NCBI GenBank assembly: GCA_022508735.1
Contig: JAFLUQ010000068.1
Location: 1 to 11,544, forward strand
Direction: 5' to 3'
DNA: 11,544 nt
DNA from: Oscillospiraceae bacterium
GTDB taxonomy: Bacteria; Bacillota; Clostridia; UMGS1883
Position numbers and translations under genes: made by a program. Below, piece by piece: positions 1 through 6,793 of the stretch. Numbering within the stretch: the stretch's first letter is position 1; every line of letters begins with the position of its first letter. The notes under the pieces were generated by a model that was not told where the DNA came from, ran no database searches, and worked only from the letters and a program-made list of their open reading frames with translations.

Positions 1-69
1 TCCTGCCAGTCCGCTTGCAAGACTTCCTGCACAGTTGCAAATCAGAAGTGCGAGCAGAAAAACAAGTAA
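1..69 (+). CDS. scfA: SCIFF ribosomal peptide precursor, C-terminal end (5' cut by window edge)
   Basis: The first 22 codons in frame 1 read SCQSACKTSCTVANQKCEQK plus NK and a TAA stop. Four cysteines in 17 residues, with the spacing CxxxCxxxC-x6-C, match the tail of SCIFF (six cysteines in forty-five), a short RiPP precursor widespread in Clostridia. The radical-SAM maturase specific to SCIFF follows at 307, which makes the call firm despite the truncation. In the characterised homologue CteA, the maturase CteB links a Cys to a Thr five residues downstream (from memory, Cys32-Thr37). The Cys of SACK and the Thr of SCT here have that same spacing. The N-terminal leader lies outside the window. 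The function of the mature peptide is not established. Confidence 0.9.
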   Translation, partial: SCQSACKTSCTVANQKCEQKNK

Positions 70-83
70 GAGTTAAAGCTCTG

Positions 84-108
84 AAGGGCTGTTTATCAGC
101 CCTTTTAT
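84..108 (+). terminator. Rho-independent terminator after scfA
   Basis: AAGGGCT (84-90) pairs perfectly with AGCCCTT (98-104) around a 7-base loop and runs into TTTTATT. It starts 14 bases after the scfA stop. It would release most scfA transcripts before the maturase gene and so allow much more precursor than enzyme. Confidence 0.8.
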
Positions 109-111
109 TAT

Positions 112-184
112 GTTTATCAATAGGTAAAAGGTGATAAATCGCGTTATCGCCTCCGGCGGATTTTATGCGCCGCCGATATTTTTC
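112..184 (+). promoter_or_regulatory. scfA-scfB leader with alternative hairpins and a second terminator-like stem
   Basis: Three inverted repeats follow one another. TTTATCA (113-119) can pair with TGATAAA (132-138). GATAA (133-137) can instead pair with TTATC (144-148), so these two are mutually exclusive. CGGCGG (154-159) pairs perfectly with CCGCCG (170-175), followed by ATATTTTTC, a terminator-like shape. The octamer GTTTATCA occurs both in the scfA terminator loop (91-98) and at 112-119. I see no good sigma-A promoter between 110 and 306. Maturase expression may therefore depend on read-through of these structures. The regulatory role is inference. Confidence 0.4.
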
Positions 185-323
185 TCGCTATGAAGAGCTC
201 GAAAACGGCGATGCGCAAAATAATCTCTTATCATTCCTGGCTGTGCGTATGAGAGATTTAATTTCATTAAAGTATGCCGACGCACAGCGGCGGAATGGAG
301 ATTATTATGATCCACAAGTTTAA
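165..323 (+). CDS. Possible 52-residue small protein overlapping the scfB start
   Basis: An ATG at 165 opens a 52-codon frame that ends with TAA at 321-323, overlapping the maturase start by 17 bases in another frame. The product begins MRRRYFSRYEELENGDAQNN and is rich in Arg, Asp, Glu and Tyr, with no membrane segment and no family I recognise. Its only ribosome-binding candidate is a weak GGCGGA four bases upstream. The ATG also lies in the loop of the 154-175 hairpin, which argues against efficient translation. If real, it would be translationally coupled to the maturase. An unused chance frame is at least as likely. Confidence 0.25.
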   Translation: MRRRYFSRYEELENGDAQNNLLSFLAVRMRDLISLKYADAQRRNGDYYDPQV

Positions 324-1659
324 AAATCTGGGGCAGTATCTCGTGCTGGACGTAGTCAGCGGGGCCATTCACTCTCTTGACGAAAAGGCTTACGAACTGT
401 TGGACTCATTTTCCGATGAGGGGGTCTTTGACCCTGCCGAAGCCGAAAAGCGAGGCTTTGTGGGGGAGGAGTACGCCGAGGCCCTTGAAGAGCTTCAGGG
501 CTTGATTGATGAGGGTCTGCTCTTCACGAAGGATATATACGCCGCCATAGCGGAGCATTGGGACAAGCAGCCCGTGGTCAAGGCCCTATGCCTGCACATC
601 GCCCACGACTGCAATCTCCGCTGCAAGTACTGCTTTGCCGACGGCGGTGAGTACATGGGCAAACGCGAGCTCATGAGCGCCGAGGTCGGAAAGAAGGCCA
701 TCGACTTCGTTATAGCCCAGAGCCAAAACCGCCGCAACATCGAAATAGACTACTTCGGCGGCGAGCCGCTTATGAATTTCGACGTGGTGAAGGAGATAAC
801 CGAGTACGCCAAGGAGCAGGGCAAGAAGCACGGCAAAGAGTTCCGCTTCACCATAACCACCAACGGAATTCTGCTAAGCGAGGACAAGCAGACCTATATA
901 AATGAAAATATGGGTAACGTGGTGCTGTCGTTAGACGGCAGAAAAGAAGTGCACGACGCCGTCAGAAAGCGCGTGGACGGCAGCGGAAGCTACGACCGCG
1001 TGGTGCCCGCCTTCCAAAGAATAGCTGACAGCCGTGATCAGAACAACTATTATGTCCGCGGCACCTTTACCCGCGATAATCTGGACTTTGCCGAGGACGT
1101 TAAGCACCTGATGGAGCTGGGCTTTGAGCAGATAAGCGTGGAGCCTGTGGTGGCCGACGAGAAGGAGCCCTATTCCCTCCGCAAAGAGGATCTGCCTCGT
1201 ATCTTTGCCGAATATGACGCGCTTGCCGAATACCTTGTAAAAACACGCAAAGAGGGCAAGTTCGTAAATTTCTTCCACTTCATGGTGGATCTGGAGCAGG
1301 GACCCTGCGCCTATAAGCGGCTTTCCGGCTGCGGCAGCGGAAACGAGTATCTTGCGGTAACTCCGAGCGGAGAACTTTACCCCTGCCATCAGTTTGTGGG
1401 AAAGCCGGAGTTTAAGATGGGCACTGTGTTCGAGGGCAAGCTCGACGAGGAAATACGAGAGAAATTCAGGGGGAGCAACGTCTATACCAAGGCCGAGTGC
1501 AGGGAGTGTTGGAATCGCTTCTACTGCAGCGGAGGCTGTGCGGCAAACGCCTTCAATATGAACGGTGACATAAATAAGCCCTATGAAATAGCCTGTGAAA
1601 TGCAAAAAAAGCGCACCGAGTGCGCCATAGCCATGGCGGCGGCATTGGCGGAGGAATAA
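307..1659 (+). CDS. scfB: SCIFF peptide maturase, radical SAM/SPASM thioether-forming enzyme
   Basis: This cytoplasmic enzyme cross-links the SCIFF precursor by joining a cysteine sulfur to the alpha carbon of a threonine, using S-adenosylmethionine and iron-sulfur clusters. The 450-residue product has an N-terminal PqqD-like peptide-recognition region (about 1-85), then the radical SAM domain with C102-x3-C106-x2-C109 binding the 4Fe-4S cluster, and YFGGEP as the SAM-binding GGE motif. The C-terminal SPASM/auxiliary-cluster region holds C334, C342, C360, C398, C401, C407, C411 and C430, in the pattern CxxC-x5-C-x3-C. Length and layout fit CteB-type enzymes. I chose ATG 307 because GGAG at 297-300 sits six bases before it. 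The in-frame ATG at 274 has no ribosome binding site. The SecD-P1 paralogue follows after six bases. Confidence 0.95.
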   Translation: MIHKFKNLGQYLVLDVVSGAIHSLDEKAYELLDSFSDEGVFDPAEAEKRGFVGEEYAEALEELQGLIDEGLLFTKDIYAAIAEHWDKQPVVKALCLHIAHDCNLRCKYCFADGGEYMGKRELMSAEVGKKAIDFVIAQSQNRRNIEIDYFGGEPLMNFDVVKEITEYAKEQGKKHGKEFRFTITTNGILLSEDKQTYINENMGNVVLSLDGRKEVHDAVRKRVDGSGSYDRVVPAFQRIADSRDQNNYYVRGTFTRDNLDFAEDVKHLMELGFEQISVEPVVADEKEPYSLRKEDLPRIFAEYDALAEYLVKTRKEGKFVNFFHFMVDLEQGPCAYKRLSGCGSGNEYLAVTPSGELYPCHQFVGKPEFKMGTVFEGKLDEEIREKFRGSNVYTKAECRECWNRFYCSGGCAANAFNMNGDINKPYEIACEMQKKRTECAIAMAAALAEE

Positions 1660-1665
1660 GGAAGC

Positions 1666-2370
1666 ATGAAAATGAAAAAAGTTTATTCGTCGGCCCTGAT
1701 AGCGATTCTTATCGCTGTTGCGGCCGGGCATATTAACAATGTTGTCGAAGAGAAACATATGCGATCGCTTAACAACTATTCTGTTGTGCTTGAAACTGTG
1801 GACGCGGTCAATCCTCCGGCTCCCGAAGAGCTGGAGCGGGCCGTTGAGATACTTAACGACCGTTTGGCGGAAAAAGGCTATCCCGGTGCGGAGGCCGAGG
1901 CGATAAGCGATACCGAAATATTGGTTTCCATGCCTACGGATGAGCACAATGCCGAAACGGTGGAATTCCTGTGCCGTAAGGGCAGGCTGCAGTTTCTCGA
2001 CGCTGACGGGAATGAGATCATGGACGGCAGCAGCCGATACATAAGAGAAGCCTCTCGTCAGTACGGCGATCCAACGGTTGTCGGTAATCCGCAGCACTAT
2101 GTTGAGCTGAGATTCACGGCGGAGGGCCGCATGGCTTTTGTCAATGCCACAGCTGCTGCCGTGGCTCAGGCAGGCGAGGGCAAGAATTATATCACACTCG
2201 CTCTCGACGGTGTACCTCAGCTCTGCCCTGCTGTTAATTCAGTAATCGACAGTGATTCCTGTGTTATCACAGGCAAATACAAATACACCGCTGAAGAAGC
2301 TACAGAGGTCACGGCACTGATAAACAGCCGTGAGCTGCCCTTTGAAATACGCCCGCAGGAAATAAAATGA
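1666..2370 (+). CDS. Membrane-anchored SecD P1-domain paralogue (SecDF P1 head-like protein)
   Basis: The product has 234 residues: one N-terminal hydrophobic segment (about 5-22, no lipobox) and an extracytoplasmic domain. From about residue 106 to the end it aligns with the P1 head of the neighbouring SecD: LDADGN, IMDGS, QYGDP, HYVEL, ATAAAVAQ, KNYIT, IDSDSCVITG and LPF recur in order, roughly 60-65 % identical by eye over about 120 residues. The first half is much more diverged and lacks SecD's GLDLVGG motif. The protein ends just before SecD's AVGPTLG, so all five later membrane helices and the proton-conducting part are absent. It starts six bases after scfB and is probably cotranscribed with it. 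ATG 1672 is an alternative start with better spacing from AAGGA. It could be a partial duplication remnant, but the frame is intact. It could act as a SecD-like chaperone head, which is inference. Confidence 0.8.
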   Translation: MKMKKVYSSALIAILIAVAAGHINNVVEEKHMRSLNNYSVVLETVDAVNPPAPEELERAVEILNDRLAEKGYPGAEAEAISDTEILVSMPTDEHNAETVEFLCRKGRLQFLDADGNEIMDGSSRYIREASRQYGDPTVVGNPQHYVELRFTAEGRMAFVNATAAAVAQAGEGKNYITLALDGVPQLCPAVNSVIDSDSCVITGKYKYTAEEATEVTALINSRELPFEIRPQEIK

Positions 2371-2388
2371 AAAAATTGAAATTTACTA

Positions 2389-2417
2389 TTGACTAATTGA
2401 TTTTTTTTCTGTATAAT
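2389..2417 (+). promoter_or_regulatory. Sigma-A promoter of secDF
   Basis: TTGACT (2389-2394) and a perfect TATAAT (2412-2417) are separated by exactly 17 bases that include a T8 run. The predicted transcript starts near 2424, which gives a leader of about 42 bases. secDF can therefore be transcribed independently of the scf genes. Confidence 0.85.
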
Positions 2418-2423
2418 AGAAAT

Positions 2424-2436
2424 GTTGAAAATCAAC
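2424..2436 (+). promoter_or_regulatory. Small perfect inverted repeat at the predicted 5' end of secDF mRNA
   Basis: GTTGA-AAA-TCAAC is a perfect 5-bp inverted repeat beginning at the predicted transcription start. It could be a 5' stabilising hairpin or an operator. The strong ribosome binding site AAGGAGG at 2451-2457 remains free. Confidence 0.4.
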
Positions 2437-2465
2437 GAATGAAATGAAACAAGGAGGATTTATAA

Positions 2466-3791
2466 ATGAAAGCGAAAAACGTCATTTCATTTATACTGAT
2501 AATGGTGATCATCGCCGCGTTCGCAAGCGTATGCGCCTTTGACATCAAGATCGGTAACTTTCAAGTCCCCAGCGTTTTAGGCGACCAAGGCATAAAGAAG
2601 GGCCTTGACCTGGTGGGCGGAAGCATTATTGTTTTTGAACCCGATGTTCCGGCAGGAACAAAGGTGTCCTCTGCCGATATGGATGCGGCCGAGGCAGTTA
2701 TCCGCGCAAGACTTGACTCTCAGGGAAACACTGAGGCAACTATCTCCCGTCAGGGCGATACAGGTCTTCGTGTGGAAATCCCTAATATTGACGATCCCCA
2801 GGCCGCGGTTGATATGATCGGTCAGGTGGCCAAGCTTGAATTCCTCGATGCCGACGGAAATGCTATCATGGATGGCAGCCGTCAGTACGTGAGCAGCGCT
2901 TCCCACCAGTATGGCGACCCCAATAACTCCGGCTATCAGCAGCACTACGTAGAGCTGACGTTTACGTCCGAAGGCCGCAGCGCCTTTGCCTCGGCTACAG
3001 CCGCTGCAGTGGCTCAGATGGCCGATAACAAGAACTATATCACCATCGCTCTCGACAGCGTGCCTCAGCTCAGCCCCACCGTGCATGAGACTATCGACAG
3101 CGACAGCTGTGTTATCACAGGTAACTATACAGCCGATGACGCCGTAAATGTGGCTAACCTCATCAACAGCGGTTCGCTGCCCTTCGCCCTTAAGGACGCA
3201 GAGCTTCGCGCCGTGGGCCCCACACTTGGCTCTCAGGCTCTTGAGACTTCTCTGAAGGCAGCGCTTATCGGTATTATTCTTGTAATGCTGTTCATGCTGT
3301 TCTTCTATCGTCTCCCCGGTCTTGTGGCCGACATCAGCCTTGTATTCTACATCAGCCTGGTGCTTCTCATCATGGCCGGCTTCTTCTTCGGTGACGGTGT
3401 TGAAAGCGGCTACCGCATAACGCTCACACTTCCCGGTATAGCGGGCGTTATCCTTTCGATAGGTATGGCTGTTGACGCCAACGTAGTTATCTTTGAAAGA
3501 ATTAAGGACGAGCTTCGTCACGGCAAGAGCGTGGGCGCGGCTGTGGAGGGCGGCTTTAAGCGCGCTATCACTGCGGTTATCGACTCCAACGTGACTACTA
3601 TCATCGCCTGCGCCGTGCTCTACTACTTCGGCACAGGCCCGATCAAGGGCTTCGCCATAACTCTCTTCATTGGTATCGTTATCAGCATGATAACGGCCAT
3701 CTTCCTCACAAGGCTTCTTTTGAAACTCATTGTGGGCCTCGGAGTTAAGAACCCCATGCTCTACGGTATTAACAAAAGGAGGGATGCCTAA
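2466..3791 (+). CDS. secD: Protein translocase subunit SecD
   Basis: SecD works with SecF and SecYEG in the cytoplasmic membrane and uses the proton gradient to complete export of preproteins. The 441-residue product has TM1 (about 6-24), the SecD signature KKGLDLVGG (44-52), an external P1 domain to about residue 245, the linker AVGPTLGSQALE, and five further membrane helices. The hallmark LPGIAGVILSIGMAVDANVV with FERIKDEL is complete. The Asp of AVDANV (D337) is the conserved residue implicated in proton coupling. Length is normal for a stand-alone Gram-positive SecD. AAGGAGG at 2451-2457 fixes the start. The TAA stop shares one base with the secF ATG, so the two are translationally coupled. 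Confidence 0.97.
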   Translation: MKAKNVISFILIMVIIAAFASVCAFDIKIGNFQVPSVLGDQGIKKGLDLVGGSIIVFEPDVPAGTKVSSADMDAAEAVIRARLDSQGNTEATISRQGDTGLRVEIPNIDDPQAAVDMIGQVAKLEFLDADGNAIMDGSRQYVSSASHQYGDPNNSGYQQHYVELTFTSEGRSAFASATAAAVAQMADNKNYITIALDSVPQLSPTVHETIDSDSCVITGNYTADDAVNVANLINSGSLPFALKDAELRAVGPTLGSQALETSLKAALIGIILVMLFMLFFYRLPGLVADISLVFYISLVLLIMAGFFFGDGVESGYRITLTLPGIAGVILSIGMAVDANVVIFERIKDELRHGKSVGAAVEGGFKRAITAVIDSNVTTIIACAVLYYFGTGPIKGFAITLFIGIVISMITAIFLTRLLLKLIVGLGVKNPMLYGINKRRDA

Positions 3792-4678
3792 TGTTCAGCC
3801 CCTGCAAGAATAAAAAGATATTTTTCAGCATTTCCGCAGTTCTCATTGCGCTGAGCATCGTGCTCTTCTTTGTGAAGGGTCTTAACCTCGGTATCGACTT
3901 CACCGGCGGTAACATCTTCCAGTTTGACATGGGTGCGTCGGTCACTACTGACATGGAAAATACCATCGAGAGACTTGTCTCTGAGAGAATCGGCTCCACC
4001 GATATCACAATTCAGGCTACCGGAGCTACTGAGGTCATTGTAAAGACCCCCGAGCTTGAGAACTCCGTCAGCGATCAGCTGATCGAGGATATCAAGGGTG
4101 AATTTGGTCTTGAGCAGTCTGCTGTTATAAACAGCGAGAAGGTAAACGGTACAGTCAGCGGCCGCCTCATCGGCAACACTATCATGGCTGTTCTTATCGC
4201 CGTTGCACTGATGCTTCTTTATATCACGATTCGCTTTGACTTCATGAGCGGCACCAGCGCGGTTCTGGCTCTTGCTCATGACATTGTAATCATGTTCGGC
4301 TTCCAGGCTCTTCTCGGCGTAACAGTCAACACAACCTTCATAGCTGCGATACTGACCATCCTTGGTTACTCTATCAACGCGACAATCATCGTGTTTGACC
4401 GTATCCGTGAGAACAAGAAGCTCATGAAGGGCGCTACTCCTGAAGAGGTTGCTGATTCCGCTATCAGAAGCAGCTACACCCGTACGATCAATTCTTCTCT
4501 GACAACACTGTTCACTATCGGCGTTCTTTATGTTATCGGCGTTACCTCCATCAAGGAATTCGCCCTGCCGATCATCGTGGGCATTATCTCGGGTACCTAC
4601 TCCTCTCTGTTCATTTCCGGCCCCTTCTGGGCATGGTGGAACAGCCTCGGAAAGAAGCCCGTTCAGAAAAAGAAGTAA
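3791..4678 (+). CDS. secF: Protein translocase subunit SecF
   Basis: This is the partner of SecD in the proton-driven export motor. The 295-residue product has TM1 (about 10-28), the SecF signature GIDFTGG (34-40), a short external P4-type domain (about 45-125), and five further helices beginning near TVSGRLIGNT. The conserved stretch LTILGYSINATIIVFDRIRE and the SSYTRTINSSLTTL segment are both intact. Translation starts at the ATG that overlaps the secD stop (TAATG), with AGGAGG at 3778-3783 inside the end of secD. Separate SecD and SecF rather than one SecDF fusion is common in Clostridia. Confidence 0.97.
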   Translation: MFSPCKNKKIFFSISAVLIALSIVLFFVKGLNLGIDFTGGNIFQFDMGASVTTDMENTIERLVSERIGSTDITIQATGATEVIVKTPELENSVSDQLIEDIKGEFGLEQSAVINSEKVNGTVSGRLIGNTIMAVLIAVALMLLYITIRFDFMSGTSAVLALAHDIVIMFGFQALLGVTVNTTFIAAILTILGYSINATIIVFDRIRENKKLMKGATPEEVADSAIRSSYTRTINSSLTTLFTIGVLYVIGVTSIKEFALPIIVGIISGTYSSLFISGPFWAWWNSLGKKPVQKKK

Positions 4679-4699
4679 TAAAGCCCTTACCGGCGTAAT

Positions 4700-4739
4700 A
4701 AAATGGCACTGTGGAAACACAGTGCTATTTTATTTTTTT
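4700..4739 (+). terminator. Strong Rho-independent terminator after secF
   Basis: GCACTGTG (4706-4713) pairs with CACAGTGC (4718-4725) around a GAAA tetraloop. The stem continues outward through a G-T wobble and five A-T pairs, followed by TATTTTTTT. It starts 21 bases after the secF stop. The T run ends directly before the ribosome binding site of the next gene. Confidence 0.9.
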
Positions 4740-4749
4740 AGGTGATGTA

Positions 4750-5514
4750 ATGAAACGATTTTTCTTCTTGCCTCTTACATTTATCCTTTTTTTATCCTCC
4801 TGCACCCTTCCTGTGGGCAGCGGCAGTGTGCTCAGCAATGAGACCAAGGGCTGGGGATTTCGCAAGATGCAGCCCCGTCCGGAGGTGACGGCGGAGCAGG
4901 CGGCGGAAATGGAGAAATACGGCTGCTATTACATGGGCAGCGAGGCGGAAAAGACGCTGTACCTGACCTTTGACGAGGGCTACGAAAACGGCCATACCGC
5001 ACAGATACTCGATGTGCTGAAGGAAAAACAGGTGCCCGCGGCCTTTTTTGTAACAGGGCCGTACCTCAAAACCGAGGGCGAGCTGGTAAAGAGAATGCTT
5101 GATGAGGGGCATATCGTAGGCAACCACAGCATAAACCATCCATCGCTGCCGGAGCTGAGCGACGAGGGAATCGAGGCGGAGCTTTATGGGCTTGATCTGA
5201 TGCTCTATGAAGGATACGGTGTGCATATGAAATATCTTCGTCCGCCGAGAGGTGAGTATAGCAGCGCAGTTCTGGAAAAAACAAAAAATATGGGCTATAC
5301 CTCTGTTTTTTGGTCTGTGGCCTATGTGGACTGGAAAACCGACAGTCAGCAGGGAGCGGCTCACGCTGTTGACAGCGTTGTGCCTCAGCTGCACAGCGGT
5401 GCGGTCATTCTGCTTCACGCCGTATCAGCCGACAATGCGGCCGCTATGGGCAGTATTATTGACAAAGCGCGAGAGCTGGGCTACGAGTTTAAAAGTCTTG
5501 ATGAATATAAATAG
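4750..5514 (+). CDS. pdaA: PdaA-family polysaccharide deacetylase, predicted lipoprotein
   Basis: The family removes the N-acetyl group from muramic acid residues so that the muramic delta-lactam of spore cortex peptidoglycan can form. The 254-residue product carries a lipoprotein signal ending LSS-C18, then a NodB domain (about 68-245). Visible motifs are TFDEGYENG (73-81, catalytic D75, Glu in place of the second Asp), HSINHP (H126, H130 metal ligands), RPPRG (164-168), FWSVAYVDWK (187-196) and ILLHAVS (220-226). TFDxGYENG and xVDWK are typical of PdaA rather than of general chitin deacetylases. ATG 4750 is chosen because AGGTGAT lies just upstream; an in-frame GTG at 4711 lies inside the terminator. 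spoIVB follows. A role in vegetative wall modification is possible, since anchoring is by lipid. Confidence 0.88.
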   Translation: MKRFFFLPLTFILFLSSCTLPVGSGSVLSNETKGWGFRKMQPRPEVTAEQAAEMEKYGCYYMGSEAEKTLYLTFDEGYENGHTAQILDVLKEKQVPAAFFVTGPYLKTEGELVKRMLDEGHIVGNHSINHPSLPELSDEGIEAELYGLDLMLYEGYGVHMKYLRPPRGEYSSAVLEKTKNMGYTSVFWSVAYVDWKTDSQQGAAHAVDSVVPQLHSGAVILLHAVSADNAAAMGSIIDKARELGYEFKSLDEYK

Positions 5515-5518
5515 ATAG

Positions 5519-5568
5519 CTCCGGCAAGAATAAAGTGAAGAGATTACTCTCACTATATTCTTGCGGAG
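5519..5568 (+). promoter_or_regulatory. Long hairpin covering the spoIVB ribosome binding site
   Basis: CTCC (5519-5522) pairs with GGAG (5565-5568), GCAAGAATA (5524-5532) with TATTCTTGC (5556-5564), and AGTGA-GAG (5534-5542, one bulged A) with CTCTCACT (5547-5554), around an ATTA loop. This makes about 21 base pairs with two single-base bulges. No T run follows, so it is not a typical terminator. The 3' strand contains the GGAG of the spoIVB ribosome binding site, so a read-through transcript from pdaA would hide it. Confidence 0.75.
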
Positions 5569-5575
5569 GGCCATG

Positions 5576-6793
5576 ATGATAAAAGCTTTTGGCCGCGTTC
5601 TTGCCGCACTGGCAATGTGCGCTTTACTGTATTCAATAAATTTTTCAGAAATGCTTCCCGGCGAGGTCATGATGTATGCCGGGCATGAGCACAGCACCTC
5701 CATAGCGCCCGGAGTGCGCCTTTCCGAGCTGCCTCCGATGATGGAGGCCTCTGCAGGCACTGTGGTGGCCGGAGACGTGGGGGAGTATGAGGCCTCGATC
5801 TCGGCCTTTGGCGGCATAGCCCGCCGTAAGATAAATCTCAAGGTCGTAGAGCCGAAAACACTGGAGCTGGGCGGCTGCCTTGTGGGTATTAAGCTTCGCG
5901 GCGCAGGTGTCATTGTCATAGGCTTTGCCGATTTCTACCGCGGAGAGACCCTTCGTGAGGGCGACATAATAACCTCGGTCAATGGCGTTGATATAAACAG
6001 TTATCAGGACTTCGAGGAATATGCCGCATCGGGCGAGAGCGTGATCTTGCATGTGAGACGAGGGGAAACTGAGTTTGAAACAGAGCTGCAGAGTGTTTTA
6101 TGTGATGACGGCATTATGCGGCTGGGCCTGTGGGTGCGTGACAGCGCCGCCGGAGTGGGCACATTGACCTTTATAGACCGTGAAAACGGCGTCTACGGCG
6201 CGCTGGGGCACGGAATAAATGAGAACGACACAGGGGTGCGTTTCCCGGTGCGCAAGGGCACGATCGAGCGCAGCCGTGTAGCAGGCATAACCAAGGGCCG
6301 CAGCGGTGCTCCCGGCGAGATAACTGGGGCCTTTGTTACCGGGGCCGAGACCTTGGGCACCATAGAGCTTAACAGCGATTGCGGCATCTTTGGCCGCCTG
6401 CTTTCCGATGTGTCGGATCTGAGCCCGGCTGGCGGCGGTAGTGGGTCGAATGACCCTGGATTGGGTGCTGAGCTGCCTGTGGCCCTATCCGGGGACGTAC
6501 AGACCGGCCCGGCGGAGATTTACTGCGATGTTGGCGAGGGCGTGCAGAGCTACGCAATCACAATTATGCGGCTGAACCGCCTGGGCAGCGCCACCAAGGG
6601 AATACTTCTTGAAATAACCGACGAAAGACTTTTAGCCCTCACCGGCGGCATAATTCAGGGGCAGAGCGGCAGCCCTATCGTTCAGAACGGCGCTATAGTA
6701 GGAGCTGTTACCCACGTGCTTGTGAACAACCCGGCCTGCGGCTATGGGGTTTTTATTGAAAATATGCTTGACTATGCCGAAGAGGCGGCATAA
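5576..6793 (+). CDS. spoIVB: SpoIVB serine peptidase (stage IV sporulation protein B)
   Basis: SpoIVB is made in the forespore, crosses into the intermembrane space and cleaves SpoIVFA, releasing the SpoIVFB protease that activates sigma-K in the mother cell. The 405-residue product has an N-terminal membrane segment (about 7-24), a PDZ domain (about 100-165, with GIKLRGAGV and LREGDIITSVNG), and an SA-clan peptidase domain. The predicted triad is H212 in GALGHGIN, D349 in EITDE and S364 in GQSGSPIVQNG, each in the context seen in Bacillus SpoIVB. A Gly/Ser-rich stretch near 284-298 looks like a flexible insertion. GGAGG at 5565-5569 favours ATG 5576 (six-base spacing) over ATG 5573. The binding site is inside a hairpin shared with the pdaA 3' end. 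Confidence 0.95.
   Translation: MIKAFGRVLAALAMCALLYSINFSEMLPGEVMMYAGHEHSTSIAPGVRLSELPPMMEASAGTVVAGDVGEYEASISAFGGIARRKINLKVVEPKTLELGGCLVGIKLRGAGVIVIGFADFYRGETLREGDIITSVNGVDINSYQDFEEYAASGESVILHVRRGETEFETELQSVLCDDGIMRLGLWVRDSAAGVGTLTFIDRENGVYGALGHGINENDTGVRFPVRKGTIERSRVAGITKGRSGAPGEITGAFVTGAETLGTIELNSDCGIFGRLLSDVSDLSPAGGGSGSNDPGLGAELPVALSGDVQTGPAEIYCDVGEGVQSYAITIMRLNRLGSATKGILLEITDERLLALTGGIIQGQSGSPIVQNGAIVGAVTHVLVNNPACGYGVFIENMLDYAEEAA

Noticed and set aside
931..2097. 388-codon open frame on the - strand opposite scfB and the SecD paralogue
   Set aside because: It is antisense to two well-supported genes, its translation has no recognisable domain and it is explained by their codon usage.
2577..3521. 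314-codon open frame on the - strand opposite secD
   Set aside because: Antisense shadow of a highly conserved gene, with no family resemblance.
4694..4700. CGTAATA as a sporulation-type -10 box for pdaA
   Set aside because: No matching -35 box at 17-18 bases upstream.
3788..4720. 310-codon open frame on the - strand opposite secF
   Set aside because: Antisense shadow of secF that starts inside the terminator.
4711..4749. GTG start extending the deacetylase upstream
   Set aside because: It lies in the terminator stem and loop, and the extension would spoil the lipoprotein signal that starts at ATG 4750.
5528..5557. Possible sigma-G promoter GAATA-18-CACTATA before spoIVB
   Set aside because: The -10 has one mismatch, both boxes fall in the hairpin arms, and the transcript would start almost on the ribosome binding site. 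Too weak to annotate, though a forespore promoter is expected somewhere near.
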